From Bacteroidota bacterium (GTDB lineage: Bacteria > Bacteroidota > Bacteroidia > Bacteroidales > JAAYUG01): a DNA stretch of 64,000 bases. Shown here piece by piece: positions 27,667 through 36,395 of the stretch (position 1 is its first letter; every line of letters begins with the position of its first letter). The stretch is from assembly GCA_029571215.1 (NCBI GenBank), contig JAKPTE010000020.1:1-64000 (forward strand), written 5' to 3'. The notes below the pieces were generated by a model that saw nothing but the letters and a program-made list of their open reading frames with translations, made no database searches and was not told the origin of the DNA. Both the position numbers and the translations under genes were made by a program.

Positions 27667-28701
27667 TCAGCCCAGTTCTCGGACGGCTGCAATAAATTCT
27701 CTGATGTTTTCAGTGGGTACATCAGGAGGCATCCCACCACCGCATGACCAGATAATCCTTGTTGTATCACCAACTGAATCACCCGCTTCTCTTACATGTT
27801 TTCGTATTTCTTCGGCCGAACCATGAGCAAGAATATCCCGGCCCGGAATATTTCCCAGAAGGGTAACTTTATTTTGTGTCAGCTTTTTCATTTCGTCCAA
27901 TCCATGTTCATGGCTGAAATTAAACAGATTGATTCCCATTTCGTGCAGATAGGGAGCACAAATCAATCCATAAGCGTCGTTATGGAAAAACTTTACCTTT
28001 ACCGGGAAACTTTCATAAATTTTTTTCAGATAAGGGTAGGCAAACTCCTTGAAATTATACTCGTCAAGAAATCCAACGATATCGTCCAGGATGAGGATTC
28101 CGTCAATCTCCCGGAAGGTTTCCATCTGAAAAGATATCCAGTCGATGATGAATTCAGTAATCACATCGAGACCTTTCCTCGTTTCTTCAGGAGTCATGGT
28201 GACTGCCATCAGGAATTCCGTTGTTCCTGTGAGGAATGATGCAATATTGAGAGGTCCCCGTGAAACGGCAAATTTAATCTCATGGCCTGTAGCACGGATT
28301 CTTTCCTGGTTATGCACCAGGCGTTTGATGACGAAAGGAAGCAAGCCTTCTTTCCTGACATCCGGTTTGAGAAGTGAACCAAAACCCTTTTCCGTATCAT
28401 GAATCTTTCCGGGGAATGGAAAATCATTTTCCGGCCAGATAAGCTTTGCTCCGAATGCTGATGGTTCGGTACACATACCAAATTCTGACCAGAAACCAGG
28501 GAAAAATAATACTTCGGAAAAATCCTGTACCACTTTGCGATTGGCCTCAAACCAGACTTCAGGATTGACGTAGTAATCCAGTATGGATACTTTGTACCAG
28601 CCAGGGATCCAGGGACTGTCAATAATAAATCCGATCAGTTTTTCCTTAGGTTTTTCCCCGGCAATTACTTTAAGCAATAATTCCCATTGATCTAAGGTCA
28701 T
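27667..28701 (-). CDS. Uroporphyrinogen decarboxylase-family protein
   Basis: 344 residues, soluble. Motifs VKFFHNDAYGLICAPYLHEMGINLFNFSHE and VTLLGNIPGRDIL belong to the UroD/MtaA barrel superfamily, but the strict HemE arginine motifs at the N-terminus are absent. It therefore belongs to the broad UroD-like group that includes corrinoid methyltransferases and many catabolic-locus proteins of unknown reaction. It starts 36 bases after the stop of the LacI regulator in the same direction and is probably co-transcribed with it. Its link to xylan use is only by position. Confidence 0.75.
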   Translation of the reverse strand: MTLDQWELLLKVIAGEKPKEKLIGFIIDSPWIPGWYKVSILDYYVNPEVWFEANRKVVQDFSEVLFFPGFWSEFGMCTEPSAFGAKLIWPENDFPFPGKIHDTEKGFGSLLKPDVRKEGLLPFVIKRLVHNQERIRATGHEIKFAVSRGPLNIASFLTGTTEFLMAVTMTPEETRKGLDVITEFIIDWISFQMETFREIDGILILDDIVGFLDEYNFKEFAYPYLKKIYESFPVKVKFFHNDAYGLICAPYLHEMGINLFNFSHEHGLDEMKKLTQNKVTLLGNIPGRDILAHGSAEEIRKHVREAGDSVGDTTRIIWSCGGGMPPDVPTENIREFIAAVRELG

Positions 28702-28737
28702 TTAATTCAAGATTTGCGTTAACTGATTTAACCTTTT

Positions 28738-29820
28738 CTAATCAGAGGTCAAAGCTCCCTTTTTTCTTGCTTCAGACTGAGATTTAGATGAAGATTTACC
28801 CAATCTGGCAGAAGATTCCCGAATGATAAGTGAATGGCTGAGAATAATGGTGCTAAGAATTTCGGATTGTCTGTTAGTGAGCAGGTTAATGAGGGAACCA
28901 GCTGCAATCTCGCCCATTTCACGTCCCGGATAATGGATCGTCGTAAGATGAGGTTCAACTACACTGGAAATAGGATCATTGTTAAAACCCACTACCGCAA
29001 CTTCCTCCGGTATTTTTACACCGTTCTTCTTTAGTTCACAAATCAATGAAACAGCCGAGGTGTCATTGGCCGCAAAAACTCCGTCGGGAAGTTTTTTCCA
29101 ATCAAGCATCTGCCGGGCGACTTCTTCTCCTGACTGTCGGCTCAGATCGCTGTAAATAATCAGATTTTTATCGGGTTTGATTCCATGGTCCATCAGGGCC
29201 TGTATATACCCTTTGTAACGTTCAGAATATACATTCCGTAACATGCTCCCGCCCAAATGAACAATTCGTTTGCAGCCCTGATTTATCAGATGTTCTGTAG
29301 CCTCATACCCCGCCTTGAAATTATTGATTACCACACTTTTGCATTTAGGATGATCACAAACACGGTCAAAGAATACCACAGGAATACCTTTTCTGAAAAG
29401 AATACTCAGATGTTCGAGCGACTGTGTTTCATAGGATAGAGAAATCAGTAATCCATCAATTCTGCTGTTGTAAAGGGTGTTGATATTGGCAACTTCTTTT
29501 TGCGCAGATTCCTGCGATTGGCTGATAATGAGCTGATAACCTGCCTGATTGGCAACCTTTTCCATACCTGAAATCACGGTGGACATAAAGTAGCTGTCGA
29601 GCCGGGGAATGACGACCCCAATGGTATGCGTCCTCCGCTGCCTTAAATTACTGGCAAATTTATTCTGTTGATATCCTAGCCGTTTTGCAATTGCAAGAAT
29701 CTTCTTCTTCAGTTCCGGCTTTACATGGGGATGATCTTTCAGTGCCCTGCTAACAGTTGATGCAGAAATACCAAGTTCTTCAGCAATATCATATATGGTT
29801 ACATCCTTACCGGTAGTCAT
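28738..29820 (-). CDS. LacI-family transcriptional regulator
   Basis: 360 residues. An N-terminal helix-turn-helix (VTIYDIAEELGISASTVSRALKDH, about 7-30) with the hinge helix KFASNLRQRR is followed by a periplasmic-binding-protein-like sensor domain starting HTIGVVIPRLDSYFMSTVISG. It represses or activates sugar genes in response to a small ligand. It is divergent from the carbohydrate esterase gene at 29935 (114-base spacer). The palindrome TGCAATCGGTTGCA lies in that spacer and again before susC, so this regulator is the best candidate to bind it. The effector, perhaps a uronic acid or xylo-oligosaccharide, is unknown. Confidence 0.92.
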   Translation of the reverse strand: MTTGKDVTIYDIAEELGISASTVSRALKDHPHVKPELKKKILAIAKRLGYQQNKFASNLRQRRTHTIGVVIPRLDSYFMSTVISGMEKVANQAGYQLIISQSQESAQKEVANINTLYNSRIDGLLISLSYETQSLEHLSILFRKGIPVVFFDRVCDHPKCKSVVINNFKAGYEATEHLINQGCKRIVHLGGSMLRNVYSERYKGYIQALMDHGIKPDKNLIIYSDLSRQSGEEVARQMLDWKKLPDGVFAANDTSAVSLICELKKNGVKIPEEVAVVGFNNDPISSVVEPHLTTIHYPGREMGEIAAGSLINLLTNRQSEILSTIILSHSLIIRESSARLGKSSSKSQSEARKKGALTSD

Positions 29821-29885
29821 CGCCTGTGATTATAATGCAAATTAAACACAAAATTTAAATTAAGGAAAATTTTTTCAAAATATTT

Positions 29886-29899
29886 TGCAATCGGTTGCA
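29886..29899. promoter_or_regulatory. LacI-type operator before the esterase operon
   Basis: TGCAATCGGTTGCA is an inverted repeat of TGCAA around a central CG, the usual form of LacI-family operators. The identical 14 bases occur at 41758-41771 upstream of susC. It ends 12 bases before the candidate -7 box TATCTTTA (29912-29919), so it covers the -33 region and bound repressor would block the polymerase. Confidence 0.7.
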
Positions 29900-29911
29900 A
29901 TATTTTTATTT

Positions 29912-29919
29912 TATCTTTA
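29912..29919 (+). promoter_or_regulatory. Candidate -7 box of the esterase operon
   Basis: TATCTTTA fits TAnnTTTG with the last base changed and lies 15 bases before the ATG at 29935. No TTG at the standard 19-base distance was found because the operator occupies that region. Confidence 0.35.
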
Positions 29920-29934
29920 AAAAAAAAATTTCAT

Positions 29935-31866
29935 ATGAAGAAGTTCTGGATATTGCTGTTTCTGAATTTGATAACACTCTCTGTCACGGGGAAAATCCGC
30001 CTTCCGCGACTGGTCAGCAATGGCATGGTTCTTCAAAGGAATAGTGAGATAAAAATATGGGGGTGGGCCGATCCCGGAGAAAAAATTACTGTTGCATTTC
30101 TTGGAAAAGATTACTCAACGAAAGCAGATGCGGTAGGAGATTGGTCTGTTGACATTATGCCCGCCAGCGCCGGAGGGCCTTACTCCATGACGATTATGGC
30201 TTCGGACACAGTGGAAATCAAAAATATCCTTCTGGGTGACGTATGGATTTGTTCCGGCCAGTCGAATATGGTACTGCCAATGGAAAGAGTCCGTTATGCA
30301 TACCCTGAGGAAGTTGCCCACGCAGAAAATAATTTTATCAGGCAATTCCTCATAAATACCAATGCTGTCTTTTCAGGCCCACAGACAGATGTCCCAAACG
30401 GAACATGGGTTCCTGTCAACCCAGGCACAATACTCCGGTTCAGCGCTACGGCCTATTTCTTTGCGAAGAATCTGTATGAGAAATACCATGTGCCTATAGG
30501 AATTATCAATGCAAGTGTTGGAGGAACTCCCATTCAGGCCTGGATGAGCCAGGAATCGCTTAAAGATTTTCCAGTATACCTGGAGGAGGCTGAAAAATGC
30601 AAAAATCCAGAATATATCAGCAGCATTGTAGAAAAAGAAAAAAGACAGACTCTGGAATGGTACAATACCATCAAAGCATCTGACCAGGGGCTGCATCAAA
30701 CTCCTCCCTGGTATGATCCCTTATTTGATGATTCGCAATGGCCAGTTATGTCCGTTCCTTCTTTCTGGGATGAAGAAGGTCTGAAGCAGGTCAATGGAGT
30801 GGTCTGGTTCCGGAAAACCATCGTTCTGCCTGAAAACATTGCCCAAAAACCAGCATCACTGTTGCTGGGCAGGATAGTAGACTGCGACTCAGTCTACGTT
30901 AACGGTATCTTCGTCGGGACCACATCCTACCAGTATCCTCCCCGCCGGTACAATGTGCCGGCAAATATTCTGAAACCGGGCAAAAATAGCATAGTTATAC
31001 GCGTTATCAATTTCAGAGGCAGGGGAGGATTCATCAAAGACAAACCTTATCAGCTGATTGCTGAAGATGACACCTTCGACCTGAAAGGGGAATGGCACTA
31101 CATGACCGGAATTGAAATGCCCCCTCTCCCCGACCAGACCTTTTTCTACTATAAACCCACGGGACTGTACAACGGGATGATTGCCCCTCTTCTCAAATAC
31201 CGCATCAAAGGAGTTACATGGTACCAGGGAGAAAGCAATACGAATAACCCTTCAGAATACGGCGTGCTGTTCAAGAAAATGATTACTGACTGGAGAAAGA
31301 AGTGGGGACAGGGTGATTTCCCTTTTCTTTTTGTCCAGCTTCCCAATTTTTTGGAACCAAAAGTCAATCCCGGAGAAAGCCGATGGGCTGAGCTGAGGGA
31401 AGCACAGACGGAAGCGCTTGAACTTCCCCGCACTGGAATGGCCATTACCATTGATATTGGAGAGTGGAATGACATTCATCCCCTCAATAAGAAGGATGTC
31501 GGGAAAAGATTGGCCCTGGTAGCAGGCTCTTTAGCTTACGGAGAAGGCAAATTAACCAGTTCCGGTCCATTATTTTCTACATACAGAATTAGAGACAAAT
31601 ACGTAATTATAAAATTTAAGAACACTTATGGAGGGCTGACAACAAAAAACGGCCTTCCGCTAAGGCAGTTTGCCATATGTGGTTCTGACCACAACTATAT
31701 CTGGGCGCAGGCTGTCATCCGGCATAACAGGGTCATTGTATGGAATGATCAAGTGCCACATCCTGTTGCCGTAAGGTATGCCTGGGCTGATAATCCAGAA
31801 GGTGCCAACCTGGCCAGTAAAGACGGACTTCCTGCTTCTCCTTTCCGGACAAGCAAAAAGTACTGA
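29935..31866 (+). CDS. Sialate-O-acetylesterase-like carbohydrate esterase
   Basis: 643 residues with signal peptide (MKKFWILLFLNLITLSVTG). SGNH-type esterase of the SASA family: catalytic S110 in ICSGQSNMVLPMERV, oxyanion region GIINASVGGTPIQAW, and the C-terminal Asp/His pair in WNDIHPLNK. Between the two halves (about 275-375) lies a GH2-like jelly-roll insert (GVVWFRKTIVLP, VDCDSVYVNGIFVG), usual for this type. Such enzymes remove O-acetyl groups from sugars; some are acetyl-xylan esterases (CE20-like) rather than sialic-acid enzymes. Next to CE15 and GH115, a role on acetylated glucuronoxylan is most likely. It is first in the operon behind the LacI operator, and its stop is 2 bases before the next gene. 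Confidence 0.88.
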   Translation: MKKFWILLFLNLITLSVTGKIRLPRLVSNGMVLQRNSEIKIWGWADPGEKITVAFLGKDYSTKADAVGDWSVDIMPASAGGPYSMTIMASDTVEIKNILLGDVWICSGQSNMVLPMERVRYAYPEEVAHAENNFIRQFLINTNAVFSGPQTDVPNGTWVPVNPGTILRFSATAYFFAKNLYEKYHVPIGIINASVGGTPIQAWMSQESLKDFPVYLEEAEKCKNPEYISSIVEKEKRQTLEWYNTIKASDQGLHQTPPWYDPLFDDSQWPVMSVPSFWDEEGLKQVNGVVWFRKTIVLPENIAQKPASLLLGRIVDCDSVYVNGIFVGTTSYQYPPRRYNVPANILKPGKNSIVIRVINFRGRGGFIKDKPYQLIAEDDTFDLKGEWHYMTGIEMPPLPDQTFFYYKPTGLYNGMIAPLLKYRIKGVTWYQGESNTNNPSEYGVLFKKMITDWRKKWGQGDFPFLFVQLPNFLEPKVNPGESRWAELREAQTEALELPRTGMAITIDIGEWNDIHPLNKKDVGKRLALVAGSLAYGEGKLTSSGPLFSTYRIRDKYVIIKFKNTYGGLTTKNGLPLRQFAICGSDHNYIWAQAVIRHNRVIVWNDQVPHPVAVRYAWADNPEGANLASKDGLPASPFRTSKKY

Positions 31867-31868
31867 TA

Positions 31869-33241
31869 ATGAATTCAAAATTGAAAAAAATGAAAAGAAT
31901 CTTTATCTCCGTTCTCTTTGCAGGTATTTATCTTATTTCATTTGCCCAATTTGACAAAGAAACGATGGATAGCCTGAGGCGGCTGACCGAGATGGATTAT
32001 CAGTATATGCTGCACGAACTGCAAATCAACCATGTACGACCAGGAGCTGACGGAAACAATCCCTCAGCTCCGAACGCAGCCAACTACGATGAAAGCAGAG
32101 CCAATCCGTATCCATTGCTTCCTGATCCGTTGATTATGAAGAACGGGGAAAGAGTTGTTACTCCTGAAATGTGGCAGCAAAAAAGGAGACCAGAAATTCT
32201 GGAAGATTTTGACAGGGAAATATACGGGCGCATTCCTGAAAATGTGCCTTCGGTCCATTGGACAATTACTGGTACAATCCATGATACACTAGATGGCATT
32301 CCTTCAATCAAAAAGAGTTTAGTGGGCACGGTTGACAACTCTGCATACCCTGCTATTCAGGTTCAGATAAAAGCCGAATTGTATATCCCAAAAGCTTTAA
32401 AAAAACCGGTACCGGTAATGCTTGAATTCGGATTCATACTTTCTCCTGAAAGGATTAACATAATGAGGCAAAACGAAAAAATGAGACAATATATTCCAGA
32501 CTGGCCCGGAAAAATATTGGCCAAAGGGTGGGGTTATGCTGTTCTGGATCCAGTTTCCATTCAGGCAGATAATGGAGCAGGGCTTACGCAGGGCATCATA
32601 GGACTTACCAATAAAAGCCAGTTCCGAAAACCTGATGACTGGGGAGCATTGCGTGCATGGGCCTGGGGAGCCAGTCGTTTACTTGATTATTTCGGATCCG
32701 ACCCGGATGTGGATGCCCAAAAGGTTGGAATTGCCGGTCATTCCCGTTACGGGAAAGCCGCTCTTGTTGCGATGGCTTATGACCAAAGATTTGCCATAGT
32801 GTATTGCAGCTCTTCGGGAGAAGGAGGCGCAAAGCTTCACCGGCGCAATATAGGAGAAATTGTTGAAAATCTTGCCAATCCAGGAGAATACCATTGGTTG
32901 GCAGGGAATTTCATTCGATACGCAGGTCCATTAACCTGGAATGATTTGCCGGTTGACTCGCATGAATTGATAGCACTATGCGCTCCACGTCCCGTATTTA
33001 TTGGATGTGGCTCCCTGGGCGAACGCTGGGTGGATCCTAAGGTATGTTCATGGCAGCCGTGGCGGCTGGACCTGTATATGAACTTATGGGGAAAAAAGGT
33101 CTTGAAACCTCGGAATTTCCTCCAGTCATGACCGCACTTACCAGTGGCGACATTGCTTTTTATCAGCATGACCAGGGACACACCCCGGCTCCTGGCTGGC
33201 CTGTTTTTCTTTCCTATGCAAAAAGGTATTTTGAAAAATAA
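31869..33241 (+). pseudogene. CE15 glucuronoyl methylesterase, interrupted by a frameshift
   Basis: The first frame (31869-33131) has a signal peptide (start possibly at 31890, ending FAQ) and the CE15 core: S292 in GIAGHSRYGKAA and probable acidic partner E318 in SSSGEGGAK. After WVDPK the frame departs into unrelated residues. The family C-terminus (GMFMAAVAAGPVYELMGKKGL, then GDIAFYQHDQGHTPAPGWP) continues in another frame from about 33044 to 33241. Restoring one base in the GG at 33041-33042 rejoins them. The catalytic His (HTPAP, 33179-33181) lies after the break, so the short product would be inactive. Intact, the enzyme would cut lignin-glucuronoxylan esters. This is a real mutation or an assembly error. 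GH115 follows 13 bases after the stop. Confidence 0.85.
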
Positions 33242-33254
33242 TCTCACCTGCAAT

Positions 33255-36209
33255 ATGATCCGTTATCTAATCATTTTGCTGTTAGCCGGCAAGACATTGC
33301 TTTTAGATGCAAAAACCTACCAGCCTAAAGAAGATCTTGTTTCCGAAAAAAATGCAAAAGGCTGGTTCCCTCTAGCCGAAGAAAAGAGAACGGCAGCAAT
33401 GATGGTCAGCTCGGAAGATTTCCCAGGTGTCATCAGGGCCTTTAAAGACCTGCAGGATGACATCAGAAAAGTTACCAGTATCCTTCCCTCCCTATACGAA
33501 GACAGGTTACCCTCCTCAAAGTTCATCATCCTTGCCGGAACCATCGACAAAAGCCCAATAATTAAAAAGTTATCCGATGAAGGCAAAATTGACGTCCACG
33601 ATATACGCGGAAAATGGGAAGCATTCGTTATCCAAACCATCCGAAATCCTTTTCCCGGTGTCAAACAGGCATTGGTCATAGCAGGAAGCGACAAACGCGG
33701 AACCATTTATGGCATTTATGAACTTTCGGAACAGATAGGGGTTTCACCCTGGTACTGGTGGGCTGATGTTCCCGTTCAACATAAATCTTCTCTTTATATC
33801 AGACCGATAAAATACCAGGAAGGAGAGCCCTCGGTAAAGTACCGCGGAATTTTTCTCAATGATGAATATCCGGCTCTCACGAACTGGGTAAGGGAAAAAT
33901 TTGGAACAGCGGAAGCGAGAAATGATCCTCCTGTACCCCCCGGTGTGGCAAATTATGGTCACGCATTTTACAGTCGGATTTTTGAACTGTTGCTTCGTTT
34001 TAAAGGCAATTATCTTTGGCCGGCCATGTGGAATAACGCTTTCAACGAAGACGATCCTGAAAATCCCAAATTGGCTGATGAATATGGTATAGTTATGGGT
34101 ACCACCCACCAGGAACCTATGTTAAGAGCACAAAAAGAGTGGGACCGAAGGTATCTCAAGACACTTGGCCGGTGGAACTATGCACAACATCCCGACGTTC
34201 TTGAAGAATTCTGGAGGGAGGGCATTCGACGGAACAAAAACTATGAAAGTATAATTACCATCGGATTGCGGGGTGCAGACGATACGGAAATGATGCCCGG
34301 CGGTCCTTCGGTGAATATTCCGTTCCTTGAAAAAATCATTTCCAGGCAACGACAAATCATCTTTGAAGAAATGCAGCAGGATATAACCAAGGTGCCCCAG
34401 CTATGGTGTTTGTATAAGGAAGTACAGGGATATTACGATCAGGGACTTCGGGTTCCTGATGATGTTACCCTCCTCTGGTCCGACGACAACTGGGGAAACC
34501 TGCGTCGACTTCCTACGGCCGAAGAACGTAAGAGAAGTGGCGGAGCCGGAATATATTACCATTTTGACTATCATGGGGGCCCCCGCAGTTATCAGTGGAT
34601 CAATACCAATCCCATTCCCAAGATCTGGGACCAGTTGGCTCTGGCTAAACAATATGGAGCCGATCGTATTTGGATTGTTAACGTCGGCCATTTTAAAGGA
34701 TACGAGTTCCCCACGGAATTCTTCCTCAGGATGGCATGGAATACAGAAGAATTTAACGGAGAAAATCTCCGTAGCTATACAGAGTGGTGGTGCCGAAAAC
34801 AGTTTGGTGAACAGTTCGATAAAGATATTGCTGAGCTTATCGCACTGTATACCAAATACAACGGCAGAAGAAAACCCGAGCTTCTGTCGCCCATAACATA
34901 CAGCCTGGTGAATTATCATGAGGCAGACCGGGTAGTCGAAGAATACATAATCCTTGAAGAAAAAGCAGAGAAAATTTACCACCAGTTGCCTGTGGAGGCA
35001 AGGGATGCTTTTTATGAACTTGTGATGTTCCCCATACAGGCATCCTCCCTTGTTAACGAACTATATATTGATGCTGGAAAAAACAATCTTTATGCACGAC
35101 AGGGAAGAACCAGCGCCAACGATATGGCATCAGAAACCTGCAGGCTTTTTGAGGCTGATACTGCACTAATGGGTTATTTTAACAGAAGTTTTGCCGGAGG
35201 CAAATGGAACCATTTCATGGACCAGGCACATTTGGGTTACACTGGTTGGGCGGACCCTCCGTTTAACAGTTTACGGGCTATTACCTTGCTTCATACCAAA
35301 CCCTCTGACACGGCAAACACGGGAATCAGTATTGAGGGAACAGAAAAGGTCTGGCCCGACCATGAACCGGAAGCGGTACTTCCCCTGTTTGATTCCTATA
35401 ACAGGCAGAGGTACAGCATCGATATTTTCAACAAAGGAAAAACATCTTTCTTTTTCAGTGCCCATGTCTCCGATCCGTGGATTGTCTTGAGCGATACGGC
35501 AACCATCGTGGAAAAGGACAAACAGATATGGGTGAGCATTGACTGGAACAAAGCACCCGCAGGAATTTCCACCGGAACGGTTTGTATAAACGGACCATAC
35601 CAGAAAGTAACCATACAAGTTCACGCACGTAATACAGAAATACCCTCCTGTGCAAAAACATTTTTTGTTGAGGGTGACAAGTACATCTCCATAGAAGCCG
35701 AACATTATGCATATAAAACTGATTTCAAAGAAAGACGATGGGAACGTATTGAAGATTATGGCCATACCTTATCGGGTATGCGGGCCACGGCCGAAACTGA
35801 TCTTCCACCTGCCGTGAAGATGGAAAACTCTCCCTGCCTTACTTACGGTACTTATTTATTTTCTTCTGATACAGTAAAAGTTACGTGTATATTTTCTCCA
35901 TCACTAAACGTCTTTCCGGGAAGGGGGTTACATTATGCAATTTCCTTTGATGACGCAACGCCGTTGGTTCAGACCTTGGTTCCTGAAAAATATAATGCAG
36001 GGAACGGAAACAGGGATTGGGAAAGTTGTGTCATGAAAAATGCGCGCTATAGCAGTTCGATTCATTTTATCAACAAACCCGGGTACCACACACTAAAGAT
36101 CTGGATGGTAGAACCCGGAGTAGTACTGGAAAAAATTCTGATAGATGCTGGGGGTTTGAAACCAAGCTATCTGGGACCTCCCGAAAGTTGCCGCATCGAA
36201 ACACATTAA
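33255..36209 (+). CDS. GH115 alpha-glucuronidase
   Basis: The ATG at 33255 is chosen as it begins a signal peptide (MIRYLIILLLAGKTLLLDAK) 13 bases after the CE15 stop; the open frame extends back to 33144 inside CE15. 984 residues. Conserved GH115 blocks are visible: GVSPWYWWADVPV, KYRGIFLNDEYPAL, NYLWPAMWNNAFNEDDP, GIVMGTTHQEPMLRA, LRGADDTEMMPGG, LLWSDDNWGNLRRLP and YHFDYHGGPRSYQW. The C-terminal part (about 750-984) holds Ig-like and GH115 C-terminal beta domains. GH115 removes (4-O-methyl)-glucuronic acid from internal and terminal xylose of glucuronoxylan. Context with CE15, an acetylesterase and SusC/D supports xylan side-chain removal in the periplasm. Confidence 0.93.
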   Translation: MIRYLIILLLAGKTLLLDAKTYQPKEDLVSEKNAKGWFPLAEEKRTAAMMVSSEDFPGVIRAFKDLQDDIRKVTSILPSLYEDRLPSSKFIILAGTIDKSPIIKKLSDEGKIDVHDIRGKWEAFVIQTIRNPFPGVKQALVIAGSDKRGTIYGIYELSEQIGVSPWYWWADVPVQHKSSLYIRPIKYQEGEPSVKYRGIFLNDEYPALTNWVREKFGTAEARNDPPVPPGVANYGHAFYSRIFELLLRFKGNYLWPAMWNNAFNEDDPENPKLADEYGIVMGTTHQEPMLRAQKEWDRRYLKTLGRWNYAQHPDVLEEFWREGIRRNKNYESIITIGLRGADDTEMMPGGPSVNIPFLEKIISRQRQIIFEEMQQDITKVPQLWCLYKEVQGYYDQGLRVPDDVTLLWSDDNWGNLRRLPTAEERKRSGGAGIYYHFDYHGGPRSYQWINTNPIPKIWDQLALAKQYGADRIWIVNVGHFKGYEFPTEFFLRMAWNTEEFNGENLRSYTEWWCRKQFGEQFDKDIAELIALYTKYNGRRKPELLSPITYSLVNYHEADRVVEEYIILEEKAEKIYHQLPVEARDAFYELVMFPIQASSLVNELYIDAGKNNLYARQGRTSANDMASETCRLFEADTALMGYFNRSFAGGKWNHFMDQAHLGYTGWADPPFNSLRAITLLHTKPSDTANTGISIEGTEKVWPDHEPEAVLPLFDSYNRQRYSIDIFNKGKTSFFFSAHVSDPWIVLSDTATIVEKDKQIWVSIDWNKAPAGISTGTVCINGPYQKVTIQVHARNTEIPSCAKTFFVEGDKYISIEAEHYAYKTDFKERRWERIEDYGHTLSGMRATAETDLPPAVKMENSPCLTYGTYLFSSDTVKVTCIFSPSLNVFPGRGLHYAISFDDATPLVQTLVPEKYNAGNGNRDWESCVMKNARYSSSIHFINKPGYHTLKIWMVEPGVVLEKILIDAGGLKPSYLGPPESCRIETH

Positions 36210-36293
36210 ACTACCCTTCAGAGCAGGAAATAATTGAAAATAACGCTGGCCAATGTGTTATTCTATAGGATGACGCAGAATCTTTATTTAGCG

Positions 36294-36332
36294 ATATCAG
36301 CCGGTTGGTGCTATGCTCCAACCGGCTGATAT
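36294..36332. terminator. Hairpin between convergent GH115 and susD
   Basis: ATATCAGCCGGTTGG (36294-36308) and CCAACCGGCTGATAT (36318-36332) form a perfect 15-base-pair stem with a 9-base loop. There is no T tract on either side, so it may be a bidirectional terminator or 3-prime-end stabiliser for the two convergent transcripts. Confidence 0.5.
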
Positions 36333-36395
36333 GCATCTGTAGAGAGTGTCAAAAACGTATCTTCTGTACTCCTTCAATGTCAATCAGACACTGAA

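Noticed and set aside
33031-33050. Programmed frameshift in CE15
   Set aside because: No slippery heptamer or downstream stimulatory structure was seen, and CE15 proteins are normally made from one frame.
33144-33254. Upstream start for GH115
   Set aside because: These codons lie within the shifted end of CE15, and a proper signal peptide starts at 33255.
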